Shown here piece after piece: positions 1 to 9,880 of a stretch of DNA of 35,012 bases. The DNA is from Bacteroidales bacterium (GTDB lineage Bacteria > Bacteroidota > Bacteroidia > Bacteroidales > UBA12170), in the NCBI GenBank assembly GCA_021157585.1, contig JAGGWH010000127.1:1-35012 (forward strand). The letters are read 5' to 3'. How positions within the stretch are numbered: position 1 is the stretch's first letter; every line of letters starts with the position of its first letter. The notes beneath the pieces were generated by a model, which did no database searches, was not told the origin of the DNA, and was given only the letters and a program-made list of their open reading frames with translations. Both the position numbers and the translations under genes were made by a program.

Positions 1-20
1 AGATTAAGCTTGATATAATC

Positions 21-39
21 ACGGTCTCCTGACCGTTTT
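21..39 (+). terminator. Possible terminator hairpin at the left edge
   Basis: A perfect 6-bp stem (ACGGTC/GACCGT) with a TCCT loop is followed directly by TTTT on the plus strand. It could end a plus-strand gene lying outside the window to the left. The stem is short and the U-tract is weak, so this is tentative. Confidence 0.35.
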
Positions 40-92
40 AATGTATTTTAGAATTAAAAGAGGAAAAGAAAAATACAACCTAATCAGTCTTG

Positions 93-108
93 TCCGCCTA
101 CTGGCGGA
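93..108. repeat. 16-bp palindrome of the TCCGnC…GnCGGA type
   Basis: TCCGCC-TACT-GGCGGA is an inverted repeat. Its outer bases match the palindrome TCCGTCAGCTGACGGA found near the tRNA-Gly repeats at 22142-22157 and 22267-22282, which suggests one family of dispersed small palindromes. It lies in the non-coding stretch downstream of eno, and no gene is visible in 1-142. Confidence 0.5.
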
Positions 109-142
109 AGATTAAGCCGAGCAGTTCCGGAAATCCATCTAT

Positions 143-174
143 AAAAAAGCCCCTCCACCAAAAGTAGAAGGGCT
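143..174 (-). terminator. Rho-independent terminator of eno
   Basis: Read on the minus strand, AGCCCTTCTACT pairs with GGTGGAGGGGCT over 12 positions, including G-U pairs. A run of six T (complement of 143-148) follows. The hairpin sits about 25 bp past the eno stop codon, as expected for the end of a single-gene transcript. Confidence 0.8.
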
Positions 175-199
175 AATTAAACTTAATAAACTAAATTTC

Positions 200-1501
<1,302 letters not shown>

Positions 1502-1529
1502 TTATGTTATTAAAATATAGTTTCATCTC

Positions 1530-1537
1530 TAAAGATA
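1530..1537 (-). promoter_or_regulatory. Candidate -7 element for eno
   Basis: On the minus strand the sequence reads TATCTTTA, one base off the Bacteroidota consensus TAnnTTTG, about 40 bp upstream of the eno ATG. No clear TTG -33 element is seen at the usual spacing, so this is a weak call. It is supported mainly by the terminator that separates eno from rplQ. Confidence 0.35.
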
Positions 1538-1551
1538 CAAAAAAAATACAT

Positions 1552-1583
1552 AAAAAAAGGGATGCACAAATAGCCCATCCCTT
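1552..1583 (-). terminator. Terminator of the ribosomal protein operon
   Basis: On the minus strand AAGGGATG pairs perfectly with CATCCCTT across an 11-nt loop and is followed by seven T. It lies about 20 bp after the rplQ stop codon and closes the 33-gene operon. The other flank also carries a T-run (1584-1591), so the hairpin could act in both directions. Confidence 0.85.
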
Positions 1584-1604
1584 AATTTTTTGAATTGAAG
1601 AATG

Positions 1605-2201
1605 TTATTCTTTTTCTTCAGTCTTTTCATCAGAAGATTTCTCTTCTTTAACATCTTCAACTTTTGTTTCTTCAACAGCTTTAGCTGTTTCTTCCACTTC
1701 AGCAGACGCTTCTTCAGCAACGGCAGTTTCAGCAGTAACGTCAGCAACAGGAGCAGCAGTTGATTTTTTCTTACCGCCACGACGACTACGACGTGTTGTT
1801 TTTTCAGCTTTTTTACTTTCCGTTTTTTGACTTAACATATGCTCGTTAAAATCAACAAACTCAATCATACACATTTCAGCATTATCACCTAAACGAGTAC
1901 CAAGCTTAATAATACGAGTATATCCGCCCGGGCGGTCAGCAACTTTTTCAGAAATTACACCAAACAATTCGCCAATAGCTTCTTTGCTTTGTAAATAACT
2001 AAAAACCATACGACGATCGTGAGTAGTATCTGATTTTGCCCTAGTTACCAAAGGCTCTACGTACATACGTAGTGCTTTTGCTTTAGCCAAGGTTGTTTTA
2101 ATTCTTTTATGTAGAATCAAGGAAGTTGCCATATTTGAAAGCATAGCCTTTCTGTGAGCTGTATTTCTTCCTAAATGATTAAAATTCTTACGGTGTCTCA
2201 T
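1605..2201 (-). CDS. rplQ: 50S ribosomal protein L17 with long C-terminal tail
   Basis: This large-subunit protein is the last gene of the operon, 4 bp after rpoA. The first ~125 residues form the conserved L17 core, beginning [20 protein letters not shown]. The remaining ~73 residues are a low-complexity tail, first basic ([17 protein letters not shown]) and then rich in Glu, Ala, Val and Lys. E. coli L17 has 127 residues, so the tail is extra; extended forms are familiar in Bacteroidota. The tail is probably disordered and its role is unknown. Its repetitive codons create a leucine- and lysine-rich antisense frame that is not a gene. Confidence 0.97.
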   Translation of the reverse strand: MRHRKNFNHLGRNTAHRKAMLSNMATSLILHKRIKTTLAKAKALRMYVEPLVTRAKSDTTHDRRMVFSYLQSKEAIGELFGVISEKVADRPGGYTRIIKLGTRLGDNAEMCMIEFVDFNEHMLSQKTESKKAEKTTRRSRRGGKKKSTAAPVADVTAETAVAEEASAEVEETAKAVEETKVEDVKEEKSSDEKTEEKE

Positions 2202-2205
2202 TTTA

Positions 2206-3198
2206 TTAGTCCTTATCTAATTTATATTTAGAGATATTCATTCCGAATTCCAGATTTTTAGTTTTCACTAAATCTTCTAATTCGGTTAACGATTTACGAC
2301 CAAAGTTTCTGAACTTCAACAAATCGTTTTTATTAAAGGCTACAAGTTCTCCAAGTGTATCAACATCTGCTGCTTTTAAACAATTCAATGCACGAACGGA
2401 TAAATCCATATCAATTAATTTTGTTTTCAGTAATTGACGAACATGCAAAGTGTTCTCATCAAACTCTTCTGAAACTGATTTTTCTTCAGTTTCTAATGTT
2501 ATTTTCTCATCGGAGAATAACATGAAGTGATGAATAAGAATTTTGGCAGCTTCTTGCAAAGCATCTTTCGGAGAAATAGAACCGTCACTTTCTAATTCGA
2601 TAACCAATTTTTCATAGTCGGTTTTTTGTTCAACACGATAATTTTCCATGTGATAATTCACATTTTTAATTGGTGTATGAATAGAATCGATAGCAATAGT
2701 TCCAACAGGGTTGTTAATGTTTTTATTTTCTTCAGCAGGAACATATCCCCTACCTTTATCGATAGTAAGTTCAATATTTAATTTTACTGAAGTTTCCATA
2801 TTACAAATAACCTCTTCTGGGTTTAATACTTGAAAAATGGATAAATATTTATTGATATCTCCTGCTTTGAATTGCTCTTGACCACCGATAACGACATTTA
2901 CTTTTTCAGTTGTTTCAGTTTCGATTTGTTGTTTAAATCTAACTTTTTTCAATGCTAAAATAATATCGGTTACATCTTCTACCACACCTTCGATAGAAGA
3001 AAATTCATGATCAACACCTTCAATACGGATGTTGGTAACTGCAAAGCCTTCGAGAGATGATAATAAAATCCGCCTCAATGCATTACCTATGGTAATTCCA
3101 AATCCAGGCTCTAAAGGACGAAATTCAAATTTACCTTTGAATTCATCAGCTTGAATCATTATTACTTTATCGGGTTTTTGGAATGCTAAAATAGCCAT
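2206..3198 (-). CDS. rpoA: RNA polymerase alpha subunit
   Basis: This subunit assembles RNA polymerase and contacts promoters and activators. At 330 residues it has the normal length. The N-terminal dimerisation domain (about 1-230) carries [18 protein letters not shown] near residue 31. An acidic linker leads to the C-terminal helix-hairpin-helix domain (about 250-325), which includes [12 protein letters not shown]. Unlike most starts in this operon, the ATG at 3198 has a purine-rich GAGAGGA about 8 nt upstream. It is the penultimate gene of the operon, as in the alpha operon of other bacteria. Confidence 0.98.
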   Translation of the reverse strand: MAILAFQKPDKVIMIQADEFKGKFEFRPLEPGFGITIGNALRRILLSSLEGFAVTNIRIEGVDHEFSSIEGVVEDVTDIILALKKVRFKQQIETETTEKVNVVIGGQEQFKAGDINKYLSIFQVLNPEEVICNMETSVKLNIELTIDKGRGYVPAEENKNINNPVGTIAIDSIHTPIKNVNYHMENYRVEQKTDYEKLVIELESDGSISPKDALQEAAKILIHHFMLFSDEKITLETEEKSVSEEFDENTLHVRQLLKTKLIDMDLSVRALNCLKAADVDTLGELVAFNKNDLLKFRNFGRKSLTELEDLVKTKNLEFGMNISKYKLDKD

Positions 3199-3238
3199 AT
3201 AAATTCCTCTCTTCTTCGTTAAAAAAATTTATTATTTA

Positions 3239-3841
3239 TTATTTCGAATAAAGTTCAACGATAAGTTGTTCGTTGATCTTTTCTGGTATATCAGCACGTT
3301 CAGGGTAACTGATAAATTTTCCTGTTAAAGTATCAGCATCCCATTCTAGCCAAGAAAAGTTCATTCGCGAAGCGAGTGAATCGGCAACTACCTCTAAAGA
3401 TTTTGATCTTTCTCTAATGCCAACAACATCTCCTGGGCGTAAGCTGTAGGAAGGAATATTAACTATATCACCATTTACTGTGATATGACGATGAGAAACC
3501 AATTGACGAGCACCGGCACGTGTAGGAGCATATCCTAAACGATAAACGGTATTATCTAAACGAGCTTCGATAAGTTGTAATAGTATTTCACCTGTAATAC
3601 CTTTTTTACCTGCGGCTCTTTTGAATAGATTTCTAAATTGTTTCTCTAAAATGCCATAAGTGAATTTGGCTTTTTGTTTTTCTTTTAATTGGATTCCGTA
3701 CTCTGAGACTTTTCCTCTTCGACGGCTGTTTCCATGTTGTCCAGGAGGATAATTTTTCTTCTCATAGGACTTGTCAGGCCCAAAAATTGGGTCGTTGAAC
3801 CTGCGTGCAATTTTGGTCTTTGGACCAATGTATCTTGCCAT
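3239..3841 (-). CDS. rpsD: 30S ribosomal protein S4, cysteine-free form
   Basis: S4 is a primary 16S rRNA binding protein that helps start 30S assembly. In E. coli it represses the alpha operon. The 200-residue product has the N-terminal [10 protein letters not shown] region, the basic [18 protein letters not shown] segment and the S4 RNA-binding domain (about 91-155, [27 protein letters not shown]). It contains no cysteine at all, so it is the zinc-free version. The 77-bp gap before it is the longest inside the operon and holds a strong hairpin 16 nt from the ATG, a candidate self-regulation site. Confidence 0.97.
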   Translation of the reverse strand: MARYIGPKTKIARRFNDPIFGPDKSYEKKNYPPGQHGNSRRRGKVSEYGIQLKEKQKAKFTYGILEKQFRNLFKRAAGKKGITGEILLQLIEARLDNTVYRLGYAPTRAGARQLVSHRHITVNGDIVNIPSYSLRPGDVVGIRERSKSLEVVADSLASRMNFSWLEWDADTLTGKFISYPERADIPEKINEQLIVELYSK

Positions 3842-3857
3842 ATTAATTACTTTTTAA

Positions 3858-3889
3858 GTACAGCTAAAAAATTATCAGTAAAGCTGTAC
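3858..3889 (-). promoter_or_regulatory. Hairpin in the rpsD leader, candidate S4 operator
   Basis: On the minus strand GTACAGCT and AGCTGTAC form a perfect 8-bp stem around a 16-nt AT-rich loop. The stem ends 16 nt before the rpsD ATG. No U-tract follows, so it does not look like a terminator. S4 is a known autoregulator in both E. coli and Bacillus, where the target sites differ. The placement suggests a translational operator, which is an inference. Confidence 0.45.
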
Positions 3890-3918
3890 AAATTTAACAA
3901 TTTGTTTTTAAACAAAAT

Positions 3919-4311
3919 TTATACTCTTCTTCTTTTAGGAGGTCTACAACCATTGTGTGGCAATGGTGTAACATCCTTGATTTCGGTTACTTCGATACCT
4001 GCGGTATGAATGGTACGGATTGCGCTATCGCGACCTGCACCTGGACCTTTAACATATACTTTTACCTTTCTTAAACCAAGGTCGTAAGCTACTTTTGAAC
4101 AATCTGTAGCAGCAAGCTGAGCAGCATAAGGAGTATTTTTCTTACTTCCTCTAAAACCCATCTTACCTGCAGAAGACCAAGAGATAACCTGACCATTATT
4201 ATTGGTTAAAGAAATAATAATGTTGTTGAAAGAGGCATTAATAAATGCTTTTCCAATAGGCTCAATTTTAACTACACGTTTCTTAGTGCTTTTTTTTGTA
4301 TTCTTTGCCAT
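3919..4311 (-). CDS. rpsK: 30S ribosomal protein S11
   Basis: S11 lines the platform of the small subunit near the E-site mRNA. The 130-residue product carries typical S11 motifs: [47 protein letters not shown] and the C-terminal [13 protein letters not shown]. It lies between rpsM and rpsD, as is usual. The gap to rpsM is 45 bp. Identification is certain. Confidence 0.98.
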   Translation of the reverse strand: MAKNTKKSTKKRVVKIEPIGKAFINASFNNIIISLTNNNGQVISWSSAGKMGFRGSKKNTPYAAQLAATDCSKVAYDLGLRKVKVYVKGPGAGRDSAIRTIHTAGIEVTEIKDVTPLPHNGCRPPKRRRV

Positions 4312-4356
4312 AATTTAAACTATTACTAATCTTAAAAGATTTTGCTAACGCAACCG

Positions 4357-4734
4357 TTATTTAACAACTTTTTTCTTACCAGCAACTGTCTTCTTCCGAC
4401 CTTTACGTGTTCTTGCGTTATTTTTGGTTTTTTGACCTCTAAGAGGTAAACCAAGACGATGACGTATTCCACGATAACAACCAATGTCCATCAAACGCTT
4501 GATATTCATTTGAGTTTCCGAACGAAGTTCACCTTCAACACGGTAATTAGAACCAATAATTGAACGAATGTTTTGTTGCTCTTCATCACTCCAGTCTTCA
4601 ACTTTTTTAGACCAATCAACATTGGCTTCTGTTAGAATTTGTTGCGCTCTACTTCTACCAATACCATAGATATAGGTTAGCCCAATCTCTCCTCTTTTTT
4701 GTTTTGGTAAATCAATACCTGCAATCCTAGCCAT
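4357..4734 (-). CDS. rpsM: 30S ribosomal protein S13
   Basis: S13 sits in the head of the 30S subunit and contacts the 50S subunit and P-site tRNA. The 125-residue protein shows the standard start [20 protein letters not shown], the helix-turn region [14 protein letters not shown], and the C-terminal basic tail with [22 protein letters not shown]. It follows rpmJ by 22 bp and belongs to the alpha-operon part of the cluster. Confidence 0.98.
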   Translation of the reverse strand: MARIAGIDLPKQKRGEIGLTYIYGIGRSRAQQILTEANVDWSKKVEDWSDEEQQNIRSIIGSNYRVEGELRSETQMNIKRLMDIGCYRGIRHRLGLPLRGQKTKNNARTRKGRKKTVAGKKKVVK

Positions 4735-4756
4735 ATAATCTTATATTATAAATTAA

Positions 4757-4873
4757 CTATCCTTGACGTTGTTTAAACTTAGGATTTTTTTTATTTATTA
4801 CGAATAATACACCTTTTCTGCGAACGATTTTGCAGTCAGCGCTTCTCTTTTTAATTGATGCTCTTGTTTTCAT
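4757..4873 (-). CDS. rpmJ: 50S ribosomal protein L36, zinc-free form
   Basis: This 38-residue gene is read from the ATG at 4873 and begins [20 protein letters not shown] and ends NPKFKQRQG. The family's start and end motifs are intact. L36 is a small 23S rRNA binding protein at the base of the L7/L12 stalk. Of the four zinc ligands (three Cys and one His) in the classical form, only C14 remains: position 11 is Ser, 27 is Asn and 33 is Phe. This is therefore the zinc-independent type. It lies between infA (6-bp gap) and rpsM, its normal place. Confidence 0.95.
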   Translation of the reverse strand: MKTRASIKKRSADCKIVRRKGVLFVINKKNPKFKQRQG

Positions 4874-4879
4874 CGTTTC

Positions 4880-5098
4880 TTATTTATATCTAAATGTTAT
4901 TCTTCCTTTTGATAAATCGTAGGGCGACATTTCAACTTTTACACGATCACCGGGTAATATTTTAATATAATGCATTCGCATTTTACCGGAAATATGAGCT
5001 GTAATCTGATGTCCATTTGCAAATTCGACACGAAACATAGCGTTTCCTAAACTCTCTATTACCGTACCATCTTGTTCTATTGACATTTGTTTTGCCAT
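4880..5098 (-). CDS. infA: Translation initiation factor IF-1
   Basis: IF-1 binds the ribosomal A site and assists IF-2 and IF-3 during initiation. The 72-residue length and the S1/OB-fold sequence are typical, with [40 protein letters not shown] and the C-terminal [10 protein letters not shown]. It lies between map (10-bp gap) and rpmJ, as in many bacteria. Confidence 0.98.
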   Translation of the reverse strand: MAKQMSIEQDGTVIESLGNAMFRVEFANGHQITAHISGKMRMHYIKILPGDRVKVEMSPYDLSKGRITFRYK

Positions 5099-5108
5099 AC
5101 GTCTTCTT

Positions 5109-5900
5109 TTATTGTTGTTTGTTTAATACTTCTTCAATATATTTGAATGTAGATAAAACATCTGCTTTGCCTTTTCTAATAGCTAAATCATGTTCATAAT
5201 GTGCTGCCGGCAAACCATCTATTGTACGAATTGTCCAACCGTCAGCATCTTGCTTAATATCATAACTTCCAAGAGTTATCATAGGTTCAACAGCTATACA
5301 CATTCCTTCTTTTAATTTAGGTCCTGTACCTCGGCGTCCAAAATTAGGAACTTCTGGTTTTTCGTGCAAATTTCTTCCCACTCCATGACCAACTAAATCG
5401 CGAACAACACCATAACCAAAACTTTCGCAATAATTCTGAACGGCATAACCAATATCGCCAACACGTTTACCAACAACGGCTTGTTCAATTGCTAAATAAA
5501 GAGATTCTTTAGTGCGTTGCAACAATAATTTCACTTCTTCATTAACATTACCAACGGCAAAGGTATAAGCAGAATCGCCATAAAAACCATGCTTAATTGT
5601 TCCACAATCAATAGAAACCACATCGCCATCTTCAACTACTCTATCACCCGGAATACCATGAACGACTTCATCATTAATAGAAATGCATAAAGTAGCAGGA
5701 AACCCACCGTAACCTTTAAATCCAGGAAGTGCAGCATTATCGCGAATATAAGTTTCAGCTAATTCGTCTAATGCTTTAGTGCTAACACCCGGTTTTAAAA
5801 TCTTGGCAACTTCAGCCAATGTTTTACCAACAAGTAAAGAACTTTCTCTTTGCAGCTCTATCTCTGCATCGGTTTTATATTGTATAGAATCTCTTGACAT
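5109..5900 (-). CDS. map: Methionine aminopeptidase, type I
   Basis: This enzyme removes the initiator methionine from nascent proteins. The 263-residue protein has the pita-bread fold residues of the family: H81 in VVHGIP, metal ligands D98 and D109 (SIDCG and GFYGDSA), H172 ([12 protein letters not shown]), H179, E205 (AVEPM) and E236 (YEHDLAI). It lies 3 bp after secY, so the two are almost certainly co-translated. This is the standard bacterial arrangement, without the adk gene that separates them in many Firmicutes. Confidence 0.98.
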   Translation of the reverse strand: MSRDSIQYKTDAEIELQRESSLLVGKTLAEVAKILKPGVSTKALDELAETYIRDNAALPGFKGYGGFPATLCISINDEVVHGIPGDRVVEDGDVVSIDCGTIKHGFYGDSAYTFAVGNVNEEVKLLLQRTKESLYLAIEQAVVGKRVGDIGYAVQNYCESFGYGVVRDLVGHGVGRNLHEKPEVPNFGRRGTGPKLKEGMCIAVEPMITLGSYDIKQDADGWTIRTIDGLPAAHYEHDLAIRKGKADVLSTFKYIEEVLNKQQ

Positions 5901-5903
5901 AAT

Positions 5904-7265
5904 TTACATTCCTGATGCTCCACCAGTACGTCCTTTAATCCTACCTGATTTTGTTAATCCATCATAATGACGCATCAACAAATGACTTTCAACTTGCTGA
6001 AGTGTATCCAATACAACTCCAACTAAAATCAAAAGTGATGTTCCGCCAAAGAAATTAGCAAAAGTTTGATTTACTCCTATCAGTCTAACAAATGCCGGCA
6101 TAATAGCTACTAAGGCTAAAAATATAGACCCTGGTAAAGTAATTTTCGACATTACATCATCTAAAAATTGAGCTGTTTTCTTTCCTGGTTTAACACCGGG
6201 AATAAAACCACCATTCTTTTTCATATCATCAGCCATTTGATTAGGATTAATCGTAACAGCAGTATAGAAATAAGTAAAGATGATTATCATTAAAGCAAAA
6301 ACGAAATTATACCAAAAACCATTTATATTAGAAAATGTAGCGGCAAATCCAGACATCATTTCAGACTCAGCAAATCCTGCCAATGTAATTGGAAGGAACA
6401 TAATTGCTTGAGCAAAGATGATAGGCATAACACCAGCAGCATTCACTTTTAAAGGAATATACTGACGAACACCTCCGTATTGTTTATTACCAACTATTCG
6501 TTTAGCATATTGAACAGGAATTCTTCGAGTTCCTTGAACCAAAAGAATGGTGACAAGAATGACTAATACTAAAAAAGCAATTTCTAAAATAAATACAACT
6601 AAACCACCACCCTGTTCTTCCATGCGAGAAATAAACTCACCAAATAAGGCAAAAGGCAGGCGTGCAATAATACCTATCATAATAATAAGTGAAATACCGT
6701 TTCCTATCCCTTTATCCGTAATTTTCTCACCTAACCACATTACAAACATAGTTCCTGCTACTAAAATTATAACAGAAGAAACCCAGAAAAATGTAGATGG
6801 AGACGTAACACTCGGGTCAAATGGGCTAATTGCTTGTGGGGGAAGCTGATTAACAAGATTAGCAATATAACTAGGAGCCTGCAAACCTGTAATGGCAACA
6901 GTCAAATAGCGAGTAATCTGATTAATTTTATTCCTTCCACTCTCTCCCTCTTTCTGCAGCTTCTGAAAATAAGGAATTGCCATTCCAAGCAACTGAATAA
7001 CAATAGAAGCTGAAATATAGGGCATAATTCCCAATGCAAAAATAGACGCTCTAGAAAAAGATCCTCCCGAAAACATATTCAATAAACCTAATAAACCACC
7101 ACTTGTTTGGTTTTTAAGGTTTTCCAACTCACTAGGATCTACTCCCGGAAGAACAACATAGGAACCTAAACGATAAATAAGAATAATACCAATAGTATAA
7201 AGTATCCTCTTACGGAGTTCTTCTATTTTAGCAATATTCCTAATAGTCTCGATTAATTTTTTCAT
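5904..7265 (-). CDS. secY: Preprotein translocase subunit SecY
   Basis: SecY forms the protein-conducting channel in the inner membrane with SecE and SecG. The 453-residue protein has about ten hydrophobic segments. Family signatures are visible: LGIMPYISASIVIQLL near residue 78, the cytoplasmic loop TRRIPVQYAKR near residue 245, and NPNQMADDMKKNGGFIPG in the C-terminal half. It follows rplO by 11 bp and precedes map. The SecY supply is therefore tied to ribosome production, as in other bacteria. Confidence 0.98.
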   Translation of the reverse strand: MKKLIETIRNIAKIEELRKRILYTIGIILIYRLGSYVVLPGVDPSELENLKNQTSGGLLGLLNMFSGGSFSRASIFALGIMPYISASIVIQLLGMAIPYFQKLQKEGESGRNKINQITRYLTVAITGLQAPSYIANLVNQLPPQAISPFDPSVTSPSTFFWVSSVIILVAGTMFVMWLGEKITDKGIGNGISLIIMIGIIARLPFALFGEFISRMEEQGGGLVVFILEIAFLVLVILVTILLVQGTRRIPVQYAKRIVGNKQYGGVRQYIPLKVNAAGVMPIIFAQAIMFLPITLAGFAESEMMSGFAATFSNINGFWYNFVFALMIIIFTYFYTAVTINPNQMADDMKKNGGFIPGVKPGKKTAQFLDDVMSKITLPGSIFLALVAIMPAFVRLIGVNQTFANFFGGTSLLILVGVVLDTLQQVESHLLMRHYDGLTKSGRIKGRTGGASGM

Positions 7266-7276
7266 GAATCTTAGTT

Positions 7277-7726
7277 TTAGATAGTGTTGGCTGTACCGCC
7301 TTGTTCTTCTATAGCTTTCTGAGCTGTTTTTGTATAAGCATGGGCTGTAACTTCAATTTTTGATGTTAATTCGCCTCTACCTAAGATTTTAACCTTATTA
7401 CCATTTTTATTCACTAATCCGTTTTCAATAAGCACGTCTTGGGTAAAAGTAGTAATACCCTTTTCAGTTGCTAATCTTTGTAAACTATCAATATTTACTG
7501 CTTGATATTCTACACGATTAATATTTTTGAAACCAAATTTAGGGACACGACGGAATAAAGGCATTTGACCACCTTCAAAACCAGCTTTACGTTTATATCC
7601 TGAACGTGATTTGGCTCCCTTATGACCTCTTGTAGAAGTGCCTCCTCGGGTTGATCCTTGACCACGACCAATTCTTTTTCTTTCTTTTATTGAACCTTCT
7701 GCAGGTTGTAAATTACTTAAATCCAT
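7277..7726 (-). CDS. rplO: 50S ribosomal protein L15
   Basis: L15 binds 23S rRNA late in 50S assembly. The 149-residue product has the glycine- and arginine-rich N-terminal region (RIGRGQGSTRGGTSTRGHKG at 18-37), then RRVPKFGF and the C-terminal mixed domain ending in EEQGGTANTI. It lies between rpmD and secY, with gaps of 12 and 11 bp, in the spc part of the operon. Confidence 0.98.
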   Translation of the reverse strand: MDLSNLQPAEGSIKERKRIGRGQGSTRGGTSTRGHKGAKSRSGYKRKAGFEGGQMPLFRRVPKFGFKNINRVEYQAVNIDSLQRLATEKGITTFTQDVLIENGLVNKNGNKVKILGRGELTSKIEVTAHAYTKTAQKAIEEQGGTANTI

Positions 7727-7738
7727 TATATAATGATT

Positions 7739-7924
7739 TTAAATTTCTTCAACTAAAAGCAAATGCTTTATTTTATTTATCATTCCCTCTACTTGAGGTG
7801 TAAGGACAACTTCTCTAACCTGATTCATTTTAGTTAAACCAAGCGCATCCAATGTTCTTTTCTGACGCTCAGGACGACCAATGCGGCTACGTACCTGAGT
7901 TATTTTAGCTTTCTTGTATTCCAT
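7739..7924 (-). CDS. rpmD: 50S ribosomal protein L30
   Basis: A 61-residue L30, within the normal bacterial size. It contains the characteristic ITQVRSRIGRPERQKRTL and a later LTKMNQVREV segment. L30 is absent from some bacteria but retained here in its usual position between rpsE and rplO. Confidence 0.96.
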   Translation of the reverse strand: MEYKKAKITQVRSRIGRPERQKRTLDALGLTKMNQVREVVLTPQVEGMINKIKHLLLVEEI

Positions 7925-7936
7925 AGCAATGCGATA

Positions 7937-8455
7937 TTATCCGTTAAATACTGTATTTAAATCAACACCTCTTAATTGAGCAATTGTTTTAGCATCGCGC
8001 AATAATTTTAAAGCTTCTATTGTAGCTTTAACAACTGAATGTGGATTAGAAGAACCTTTAGACTTAGCTAAAACGTCTCTAACTCCAACACTTTCAAGTA
8101 CTGCACGCATAGCACCACCTGCAATAACTCCTGTACCTGGAGAAGCAGGCTTAATAAATACACGAGCTCCGCTATATTTTGCAGATTGCTCATGAGGTAG
8201 TGTACCATTTAATATTGGTACTTTAATTAAATTTTTCTTAGCATCGTCAATACCTTTAGCAATAGCAGAAGTAACTTCATTTGCTTTACCTAAACCGTGA
8301 CCAACAACTCCATTTTCATTCCCAACAACAACTACAGCAGAAAAACTAAAATTTCTACCACCTTTAGTAACCTTAGTTACACGTTGAATACTCACAACTT
8401 TATCTTTAAACTCGATATCGCTGGACTTAACTCTTTTTACATTTGCGTTCGCCAT
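7937..8455 (-). CDS. rpsE: 30S ribosomal protein S5
   Basis: S5 contributes to decoding fidelity and to the mRNA entry helicase site. The 172-residue protein shows the double-stranded RNA-binding N-terminal domain ([20 protein letters not shown] at about 22-41), the [19 protein letters not shown] loop and the C-terminal domain with [18 protein letters not shown]. It lies between rplR (6-bp gap) and rpmD (12-bp gap). Confidence 0.98.
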   Translation of the reverse strand: MANANVKRVKSSDIEFKDKVVSIQRVTKVTKGGRNFSFSAVVVVGNENGVVGHGLGKANEVTSAIAKGIDDAKKNLIKVPILNGTLPHEQSAKYSGARVFIKPASPGTGVIAGGAMRAVLESVGVRDVLAKSKGSSNPHSVVKATIEALKLLRDAKTIAQLRGVDLNTVFNG

Positions 8456-8461
8456 AATTTA

Positions 8462-8836
8462 TTATAGTTTAAGGCCGCCTTCTCTAGCAGCATCAGCCAA
8501 TGATTTAACTCTACCGTGGTATAAGTAGCCGTTTCTATCAAAAACAACTTCTTCTATACCTGCTTCTTTTGCTTTAGTGGCAATTAATTTACCAACAAGA
8601 GCAGCTTGTTCAATTTTATTTACTTTCTGAGTTGCAATTTCTTCCTCACGAGAAGAAGCTGAAACAAGAGTGCTTCCACTTAAATCGTCAATTAATTGAA
8701 CATAAATTTGCTTGTTACTTCTGAACACAGACATTCTTGGACGTGCAGCATTACCGCTAATCTTTTTACGGACTCGTCTCTTAATTTTAAGTCTGCGATA
8801 CTCTTTTCTGTTCTTTACTTTCATTTTTAAAGACAT
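8462..8836 (-). CDS. rplR: 50S ribosomal protein L18
   Basis: L18 binds 5S rRNA together with L5 and L25. The 124-residue product has a basic N-terminus ([19 protein letters not shown]), then [20 protein letters not shown] and the C-terminal [20 protein letters not shown]. The chosen ATG at 8836 keeps four residues ahead of an alternative ATG at 8824. A small hairpin (8844-8860) ends 7 nt before the start. Confidence 0.97.
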   Translation of the reverse strand: MSLKMKVKNRKEYRRLKIKRRVRKKISGNAARPRMSVFRSNKQIYVQLIDDLSGSTLVSASSREEEIATQKVNKIEQAALVGKLIATKAKEAGIEEVVFDRNGYLYHGRVKSLADAAREGGLKL

Positions 8837-8843
8837 TCATAAA

Positions 8844-8860
8844 CCTGGCTAAACACCAGG
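8844..8860 (-). promoter_or_regulatory. Small hairpin just upstream of rplR
   Basis: CCTGG and CCAGG pair across a 7-nt loop in the rplF-rplR gap, 7 nt before the rplR ATG, and the stem is GC-rich against an AT-rich background. It has no terminator-like U-tract. It could hide the rplR start from ribosomes that have not translated rplF, but this is only an inference from position. Confidence 0.3.
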
Positions 8861-8872
8861 CAAGATTAATAC

Positions 8873-9427
8873 TTATTTTGCAGCTGTTTTACCAGCTTTC
8901 TTTCTTAGAACTTCGCCTTCGAATTTAATTCCTTTTCCTTTGTATGGTTCTGGTTTGCGTAAGCTTCTGATTTTTGCAGCAACCTGACCTAAAAGTTGTT
9001 TATCATGACTAGTCATAATAAGCTTTGGATTTTTACCTCTTTCGGTAATTGCTTCAGCTTTAACTTCCGGAGGGATACTAAACAAAATATAATGAGAATA
9101 TCCTAAAGCCATGTCTAATACTTGACCTTTTACTTCCACTTTATAACCAACACCAACAAATTCTTGTACGGTTTTAAAACCTACCGAAACACCTTCTACC
9201 ATATTGGCAATAAGTGAACGATAAAGACCGTGCTTAGAACGTGTATCTTTACTTTCGTTAGTACGATCAACATGTATTTCTGTTCCTTCAACTGTAACTG
9301 AAATATTTGGATCTACTTGTTGCTGCAATTCGCCTAATTTCCCTTTAACGGTAACCTTATTGGCCTTATCAACCTGAACGGTAACTCCTGCAGGAATTGT
9401 AATCGCTAATTTTCCGATTCTTGACAT
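8873..9427 (-). CDS. rplF: 50S ribosomal protein L6
   Basis: L6 lies near the factor-binding site of the 50S subunit. The 184-residue protein begins MSRIGKLAITIPAGVTV and contains the two tandem L6 domains, with HGLYRSLIANMVEGVSVGF in the first. It ends with the signature PEPYKGKGIKFEGEVLRKK. The start has an AGGAG-like purine run about 8 nt upstream, which is unusual for this operon. It lies 16 bp after rpsH. Confidence 0.98.
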   Translation of the reverse strand: MSRIGKLAITIPAGVTVQVDKANKVTVKGKLGELQQQVDPNISVTVEGTEIHVDRTNESKDTRSKHGLYRSLIANMVEGVSVGFKTVQEFVGVGYKVEVKGQVLDMALGYSHYILFSIPPEVKAEAITERGKNPKLIMTSHDKQLLGQVAAKIRSLRKPEPYKGKGIKFEGEVLRKKAGKTAAK

Positions 9428-9443
9428 ATCGTTTTCTCCTAAA

Positions 9444-9845
9444 TTAACTTACGTAACACAATACTTCTCCACCGATGTTCAACTTACGAGCTTCTTTATC
9501 AGTCATAACTCCTTGCGAAGTAGAAATGATAGCAACTCCAAGACCGTTCAAAACGCGAGGTAATTCTCTGCTATTAACATACTTTCTTAAACCGGGAGTA
9601 CTAATTCTTTGAATCTTATTGATTGCATTGACTTTAGTTACCGGATGATATTTAAGTGCAATTTTAATGCGACTGTTAATAGTACCTTCGTCTTCCATCT
9701 TGTACTGAAGGATGTATCCTTTTTCAAACAAAATTTTAGTTATTGCCTTTTTTAGGTTAGAGCTTGGAATTTCAACAATTCTATGCTCGGCACTAACGGC
9801 ATTTCTAATTCTTGTTAAATAATCTGCAATTGGATCTGTATTCAT
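9444..9845 (-). CDS. rpsH: 30S ribosomal protein S8
   Basis: S8 binds the central domain of 16S rRNA, and in E. coli it represses the spc operon by binding near rplE. The 133-residue protein has MNTDPIADYLTRIRNA, the LKYHPVTKVNAINKIQRIST segment and the C-terminal GVAIISTSQGVMTDKEARK and GGEVLCYVS motifs. It follows rpsN by 35 bp, in standard order. Confidence 0.98.
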   Translation of the reverse strand: MNTDPIADYLTRIRNAVSAEHRIVEIPSSNLKKAITKILFEKGYILQYKMEDEGTINSRIKIALKYHPVTKVNAINKIQRISTPGLRKYVNSRELPRVLNGLGVAIISTSQGVMTDKEARKLNIGGEVLCYVS

Positions 9846-9880
9846 TTTATCCTCTTTCTAAATTTCTTAATATTTATCGA

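Noticed and set aside
1529-1780. An 83-codon minus-strand frame rich in Leu and Lys
   Set aside because: It is an out-of-frame reading of the low-complexity L17 tail that runs on through the operon terminator.
3899-3918. TTTGTTT/AAACAAA inverted repeat after rpsK as a terminator
   Set aside because: The stem is purely A/T, the loop is too small, and there is no proper U-tract. The operon clearly continues into rpsD.
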